A stretch of 64,000 nucleotides of DNA, taken from the NCBI RefSeq assembly GCF_047948215.1, contig NC_134456.1:84522515-84586514 (forward strand), given 5' to 3'. The position numbers and the translations under genes were made by a program. The DNA comes from Lycorma delicatula (Eukaryota; Arthropoda; Insecta; Hemiptera; Fulgoridae). Shown here one piece after another: positions 58,453 through 64,000 of the stretch. Numbering within the stretch: the stretch's first letter is position 1; each line of letters opens with the position of its first letter. The notes beneath the pieces are model-generated. The model was not told the DNA's origin. It searched no databases and saw only the letters and a list, made by a program, of their open reading frames with translations.

Positions 58453-59667
58453 CAAAAAAATAATTTTTTTCTTTATTACAACTATATTGCCTTTACTTAA
58501 GCTTTTATTATCACTAAATAGACAACTCACAAACAATTCAAATAAAAACTAAAAAAAAGGGAGAAAAAATAAAAATCAAGACTGAGCTGATTTTAAGATA
58601 CGATAAAACTCCATGCTTAATTAAACGATGTTCAATTAAATTCGACTCCCTAAACCAACTGCTATCATCTAAAAACATAATTTTATCAGATTTTAACCTG
58701 TGGTTATTTAATTCTACCGTTTTGAATCTGTCAAGTGCTAATTAATTACATTAAGCGTATTTAATTTTTTGAATCATTTTTTTATAACTGTTTTTTTAAA
58801 TAATCGATACAAAATTAAAAATGAATCGGATATAAAATAAACCGATCGTTTAACGAATTACAATATTAAAGGAATTAATAGTAATCCTTGATAACAACAT
58901 TAACCGGATTAACGTAATACACTTGGCATTAAAACATGTACGGTGACCGCGGTACTGAATGACTGACAGTCAGGTGGCTATCGATCGGGGCAGTCAGAGC
59001 CAAGTCCCTTCCAGTGCGTGAGGAACCTCCGGCCACAAGGCAAGCGATTCAAACCGACCTGCTGCTAACCTCCCTTCCACCTCGTCTGTTATATAATACG
59101 ACTACCACCTCATCATTATCATAAACAATTAAGGACATCCTGGCCGGGTCTGCAGTTGTCACTCGATTACAAGTGAAACATCCGTCAGTACAATATAATC
59201 AATCTATTGTCAATGCTGATAATAATCTTGATGACGGTAATAAGTAATATTCACTGCGCCCGCGAAAAAAAAATTAATTCAAGTCGGTAACTACGAACGA
59301 TACAAAATTTTTTATTTACTGGAATAATTTTTCATGTTTAGTTACCGGGATAAAAGAAACGAAGATATTACAGAATGAAATCTGCTTCGTTTGAATTCAA
59401 AGGCGTCGATCATATAATGAAAAAAAGAAAAAAAAATTAAATATAGCCCATTATATTTAATGGGCTATAAATAGAGTGGGTATTCAAACATAAACATCGA
59501 TAAATAAATAATTAAATAATAATAACGCTAATTTATTTACTGTTGGTGTAATATATTTTGTAAGGTATTCCCGAAACCTTCGACTTTGTATACCCATAAA
59601 GAATTGAACGATTCAAATAATTATATACTTTAACGATCACAAGATAAGAAGTAACGGAAACAGAATA
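58453..59667. other. Non-coding stretch
   Basis: AT-rich except 58930-59130, which is richer in G+C and unrecognised. It contains the hairpin 59442-59469. Confidence 0.4.
59442..59469. repeat. 11-bp hairpin
   Basis: TATAGCCCATT (59442-59452) and AATGGGCTATA (59459-59469), 6-nt loop. Confidence 0.85.
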
Positions 59668-60493
59668 CAGTAAAATTTCCTTATTCGCGGCAGTTAGAGA
59701 CCGTAAAAATGCGCGAATGTAGAACGGAACTAATCTCATTTAAGGTAGGTTCTATGTAACATAAAAAAAATAATCATGCACTTATTTAGGGCGATGTTAT
59801 TGATGAAATACAGACTGCAACTTTAATTATAAGCACCGGTTTAGTACAATATATAGGTGCACTACACAAAAAATATTTAACAAAATACAGTATATTTCCT
59901 AATTTAATCGTAAACACTTACCGAACGGAATCATTTAAAAATCCACTGTATTAGAAACCGGTATTACATGTTCAAATCGTACTCGGTAATCGCCTTAAAA
60001 AGTCAAGAAAAAAGCGCTGCAGTATTACGTACAGTAAAACTAAAATTACTGTAAAGAAAATTTACAAAAGTAACCTACAGTATTTTGCATTGCATTTAAA
60101 AAACCCGGTAAATGTCTCGCTCTTGTATTTAAATCTGTGTGAATTTATCTGTGTGAATTTCTCTGCGTTCTTGCATGGTATACTCAATTTTGGGGTTAAA
60201 GATTAAGCTTCTATTCAAAGATGAATCAGCATCTATAAAACAACTGGATAAGATCACGGGATAGTTTAATGTCTTCGGTAAGCGTTTTGTCATTTTGTTT
60301 TCCAGGGATCGTATTTTCTATCTCTTCACGTTCATACTCTACCTGCGCCATTAAAGCTTTTAATATTTTTATTTTTTAATGTCACTACATAATGCAATGT
60401 ACGAGAATACGAAAAATTTAACCGCCAATATATAAAAAAGACATCACAGAATTACTGAACCGCGATACGGGAAGCGCGAATAAGATTTCACTG
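59668..60493. mobile_element. pogo-like non-autonomous element with TA duplication
   Basis: Inverted ends CAGTAAAATTTCCTTATTCG (59668-) and the complement of CAGTGAAATCTTATTCGCG ending at 60493. TA stands directly outside both ends (59666-59667, 60494-60495). CAGT ends plus TA duplication fit the pogo/Tigger branch of Tc1/mariner. The 826-bp interior has no recognisable transposase. It contains a doubled CTGTGTGAATTT near 60135-60160. Confidence 0.75.
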
Positions 60494-60495
60494 TA

Positions 60496-60980
60496 ACAAA
60501 AAAATTATAATGACATAAATATATATATATATATATATAAACTAACACATACCCACAGTGTTAATAAAGTATGGAAATGTTAAATTATTTTTACACAGTG
60601 AAACAAAGAAAACTTAATTTCAACAACTGTTCATATCTCGAACGATCTATTTATTTTCGTACGAAACTACCATGTCACCATAAAAGAGAGGAGCTTAAAC
60701 ATTTTACGTGAAAAAAAGATAGGACGGGCATAATTTTATAGGAAATTCCAAACCAAAAACTTTCAAAATAAAAATTATCGTTGCAACAATCCTAATTAAA
60801 ATGGTGAAAATATAATATTTTTCATAGCTAGATTAATAAACGGTCTATTACAATATCTCTTAAATGACTCCTCGATAGTGAAACATTAAATAAATAAAAA
60901 GTAAATCAAATATATTAAGCACGCCATAGTAAAAACGGTATGGATCACACATACGTTGATAAGTCCCCGTAGGAAAAGGG
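60496..60980. other. AT-rich non-coding stretch
   Basis: Nothing recognised apart from a TA run at 60518-60539. Confidence 0.4.
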
Positions 60981-60990
60981 GGGCAACAAA

Positions 60991-61269
60991 CCCACCTGGT
61001 TGGTCTGGTAGTGAACGTGTCTTCACAAATCAGCTGATTTCCAAATCGAGAGTTCCAACGTTGAAATCCTAGTAAAAGCAGTTACTTTTATACGGATTTG
61101 AAAACTAGATCGTGGATACCGGTGTTCTTCGGGGGTTGGGTTTCAATTTACCAGACCTCAAAAATAGTCGATCTGAGACTGAACAAGACTAGACTTCACT
61201 TACACTCATACATATCTTCTGAAGTAATCCTGACGGTGATTCCCGACGCTAAACGGGAAAAAAAGGAGA
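60991..61269 (+). mobile_element. SINE-B copy
   Basis: Plus-strand copy with head (CCCACCTGGTTGGTCTGGTA), body and tail. Possible duplication GGGCAACAA (60981-60989) and GGGAACAAC (61271-61279). Confidence 0.88.
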
Positions 61270-61454
61270 AGGGAACAACTCAAAAAATTAGAAAGTAAGA
61301 AGTACGGATGGCAAAATTTTAAATAGCACTGAAAACACGTTGACGCAAAATACGTTAAGTTATGACTTCCCTAACTACAAAAGAGTATTCGTAGAAAATT
61401 TTCAAAAATGGTCCGCTGTTCACCCCCCAGTTACTACGTAGGGTGTACTGTCAC

Positions 61455-62068
61455 TCTCTCTTTTTCTGTTTAGGGTTCGTAAACCACCGTTAAGTATTAC
61501 TACAGATGATGAATGAGGATAATATGTATGAACGTAAATGAAGTGTTGTCTTGTACAGTCTCAGGTCGATCGTTCCTGAGATGTGTGGTTAATTGAAACC
61601 CAACCACCAAAGAACACTGGCACCCACGATCTAGTATTGAAATTCGTATAATAATCCTGTACTAGGATTTCGCATTGATTTGGATTTGGTACTAGGATTG
61701 ACGCATTCATTTGGGATGAACGCGTCATCCCAAATTAACTGATTTCGAAGTTGGAAGTCGAGAGTTCCAGTGTTCAAGTGCTACAAAAGGCAGTTACTTA
61801 TATACGGATTTGAATATTAGATCGTGGATACCGGTGTTCTTTGGTGGTTGGGTTTCAATTAACCATACATCTCAGGAATGGTCTATCTGAGACTGTACAA
61901 GACTACACTTTATTTACACTCATACATATCATCCTCATTCATCCTTTAAAGTAATACCTGAACGGTAATTCCCGGAGGCTAAACAGGAAAAAGAAAAGGA
62001 TTTCAACGTTAGAACTCTAAATTTCGAAATCAGCTGATTTGCGATGACGACCAGACTAACCCGGTGGG
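61455..62068 (-). mobile_element. SINE-B, outer copy interrupted by an inverted SINE-B
   Basis: The tail and body on the minus strand occupy 61455-61670. The rest, with head (CACCGGGTTAGTCTGG), follows at 62004-62068. The two parts join to the usual order, and the break lies in the ACTAGGATTTGAACG segment. The sequence between is the opposite-strand copy. Confidence 0.88.
61671..61996 (+). mobile_element. SINE-B, inner copy in opposite orientation
   Basis: Plus-strand copy with an altered head (GGGATGAACGCGTCATCCC), complete body and tail to GGAAAAAGAAA. AGGATTT flanks it at 61664-61670 and 61997-62003. Its first 40 bp include a duplicated TACTAGGATT..CGCATT, so the 5' junction is rearranged. 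Confidence 0.85.
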
Positions 62069-63172
62069 CTAGGTTGTACCGTTTTAATCGTTTAGAAACA
62101 GTAGCAGTATTTGGTAAATTTCATTTTACTATGTTTAACCATTGAAAACAGGTTTCCGTACAAGAATCCCCATATTTGTCTACACATTACGTTAAAGTCT
62201 TGAAGATACATTTTGACGATGACCTTGGTTTAAGGATGACAAGAAAATATTTTGTAACGTGAGAAAAATCTGTTTGTCGTTTAATTAAAAAAATATATAC
62301 ATCGGTTTCAAGGTCAAGCTTTTCGTCATATTATACGAACTATAATTTCTGTGATTTGAACGCCGCAGGATTTTGTAACGTTTAAAATATGGTGTCGAGT
62401 ATAGGGATGATAAAGCCTAATATCTTTTCAAATGACATATACATGAAAACATATTTTTCTTCTATATCCGGTGTCCGTTAGAGAATAATGCTAACCTATC
62501 GCTTGTGTTCCAGAACAAAACAATTGAAAAGGAAAATACAACGCGTCTGTATTTCATGGTTACCGGAAGCGCATGACTCTTTACGTAACAGATGATAAAA
62601 ATTCCAACCGGTTTTATTATAAATTAACTATTCTTTCGTAATCCGGTTTCCCTTCCTTTGTAATAAAAACTGAGAAAATTTTCACAATATTTCATATTTC
62701 CGCAAGGATTATCATAATCGATTTGAGGATAATTTTCTCCCCTACAGAAACAACACTCAAATCAAGAGATTGCGAAACTATATACATTACGTGCCGCGTA
62801 TTATTAAAAAATAATGTTCAGTACGAAAAAAAAATACGTACTTTACTGAGACCTGAAATAGTACACTTTATTAATTTTTTTATACTTAAACATCAAACTA
62901 TTTAATTTTTTTTTTTTAATAATGTATTAACAAAATGATGGAACGTTTAAATTGCAGTAACTGGAAAGCAGGATTCGTTTTACTATTTATTATATGTAAT
63001 TTAACATAATTTCTTGATTTTCAGCAGTAAGTATAAATGCATTAATTTGTTGCAATACAGTATTTTTCCTTATCTTTCTTATGGGTGTCTTTAAGTAAAA
63101 GACCAGAGGTACAAAATTTCGTAAGCCGAAATTCGCTAACGAACAGTTTTCTGATCTATGTATATATTAACT
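62069..63172. other. AT-rich non-coding stretch
   Basis: Nothing recognised. Confidence 0.4.
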
Positions 63173-63846
63173 TTTTTACTTCCTTGTACGAAGTAAAGGA
63201 AGAATTGCGAACACGACAAATTTTGGTTTTCAGATTTCAATGAAAATATCCATTTTGACCATCCCTGAACCCATTTTGACTAGTTTCGGCGTGACGTCTG
63301 TACGTACGTATCTCGCATAACTCGATTTAGCCGTAAGATGTTGAAATCTTGGATTTAGAACTATTGTAACATCTAGTTGTGCGCACCTCCCACTTTGATT
63401 GCAATCGACTGAACTAAAAGGGTCCAAAAATCCAAAATTATTGGATTTTGGACTTTTTATTGACTGCACTAATAAGTCCTCATTGAGAGCTTTTCAACGA
63501 TATAACATAACTAGCACTTATTTTCATTAGTTCCAGAGTTTAGCCACAGAAAATTGTAATTAATGAATTGCTTGGATCATACACGTAGGTTCGAATCAGA
63601 CTTCGTTTCTCCTTTTTTTAATTTTTTTTAAAATTTAAGTATATAGATTTATTAATAAATTATTAACCTCTGATTGTAAAAAAAAGTTTACGATGAATAA
63701 TAATTCAATAATTAGAATAAAAAAACATATGAAACAATATCAGAAGTTATTAATGAAATAAAATTTTATGTACTTTTCATTTTAAAAAAATGTGTATATG
63801 GAATTTTAATAGACGTACAAGGAAGTTATGTAGTATCCACATCAGA
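63173..63846 (-). repeat. Repeat family T, copy 3
   Basis: Minus-strand copy with both ends (TACAAGGAAGTAAAAA side at 63173, TCTGAT side at 63846). Length about 674 bp, the same layout as copy 1 and no coding core. The minus-strand frame at 63230-63469 is not conserved between copies. Confidence 0.8.
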
Positions 63847-64000
63847 TTATTTTCTGATTTTTTGCTATAGAATCATCCTCCAAGAGATTGCTAAACAGTT
63901 TGGAATCACGTATATATATATATATATATCCTATTAATTGTAAAATGACAAGCTTTCTCTCTCATGGTGTATAATATTGAAGTCGTAGATTATTATACTA
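63847..64000. other. Non-coding end of window
   Basis: Contains a TA run at 63910-63930; nothing else seen. Confidence 0.4.

Noticed and set aside
1..64000. CRISPR arrays, operons, rRNA, endogenous virus genes
   Set aside because: No regularly spaced repeats, no bacterial gene layout, no rRNA blocks and no viral domains; everything coding-like belongs to cellular transposons.

Overview
The window is AT-rich eukaryotic DNA from an insect genome. The evidence is the set of repeats: tRNA-headed SINEs, degenerate Tc1/mariner-type, hAT, IS1595/ISXO2-like and Helentron/Helitron-like DNA transposons, a LINE with the reverse-transcriptase FADD motif, and many foldback elements. The combination and the AT bias fit a hemipteran best, but that is an impression and I could not check it. 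I find no intact host protein-coding gene, no rRNA, no functional tRNA gene and no CRISPR array. All long open frames are short, and the ones that make sense are broken transposon genes. The window is therefore intergenic, or the inside of a large intron.

Layout. 0.6-2.4 kb: a Helentron-like remnant with a frameshifted endonuclease domain and a SINE inside it; an inverted 5' copy lies at 36.8-37.3 kb. 4.4-5.8 kb: an ISXO2-like and a mariner transposase remnant, back to back. 8-9.5 kb: a SINE and a piece of DUF4817-type transposase. 14.5-15.2, 53.5-54.9 and 63.2-63.8 kb: three copies of one repeat starting TCTGATGTGGAC; the middle copy carries a Helitron-like N-terminal coding remnant. 19.8-21.5 and 49.2-50.0 kb: a long-armed foldback family. 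23.5-24.6 and 57.3-58.5 kb: two distantly related foldbacks, the second split by a LINE 3' end. 25.2-26.9 kb: a hAT transposase remnant and a non-autonomous hAT element carrying a GC-rich insert. 28.0-30.5 kb: a decayed transposon with both long inverted ends and a DUF4817-type transposase. 35.0-35.7 kb: another foldback. 37.5-38.3 kb: a 5'-truncated LINE whose 3' end also occurs at 17.2 kb. 46.3-47.0 kb: a foldback MITE split by two tandem SINEs. 50.1-50.7 kb: a LINE-like piece with a zinc knuckle. 59.7-60.5 kb: a pogo-like MITE.

SINEs dominate the interspersed content. SINE-B, about 295 bp, has a head with TGGTCTAGTGGTGAAC and occurs about sixteen times. SINE-A, about 160 bp, has a near-intact tRNA-like head and occurs about five times. 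The two have different heads but share roughly 50 nt of 3' tail, which suggests one common LINE partner that is not visible here. Several insertions are proven by target-site duplications of 7 to 18 bp, and some by a filled and an empty copy of the same host repeat within the window.

Nothing here works as a pathway. The biology is the layered history of mobile elements. The most interesting points are the shared SINE tail with tail exchange, the nested and tandem SINE composites, the related long-arm foldbacks, and the repeat family that carries Helitron-like coding sequence.
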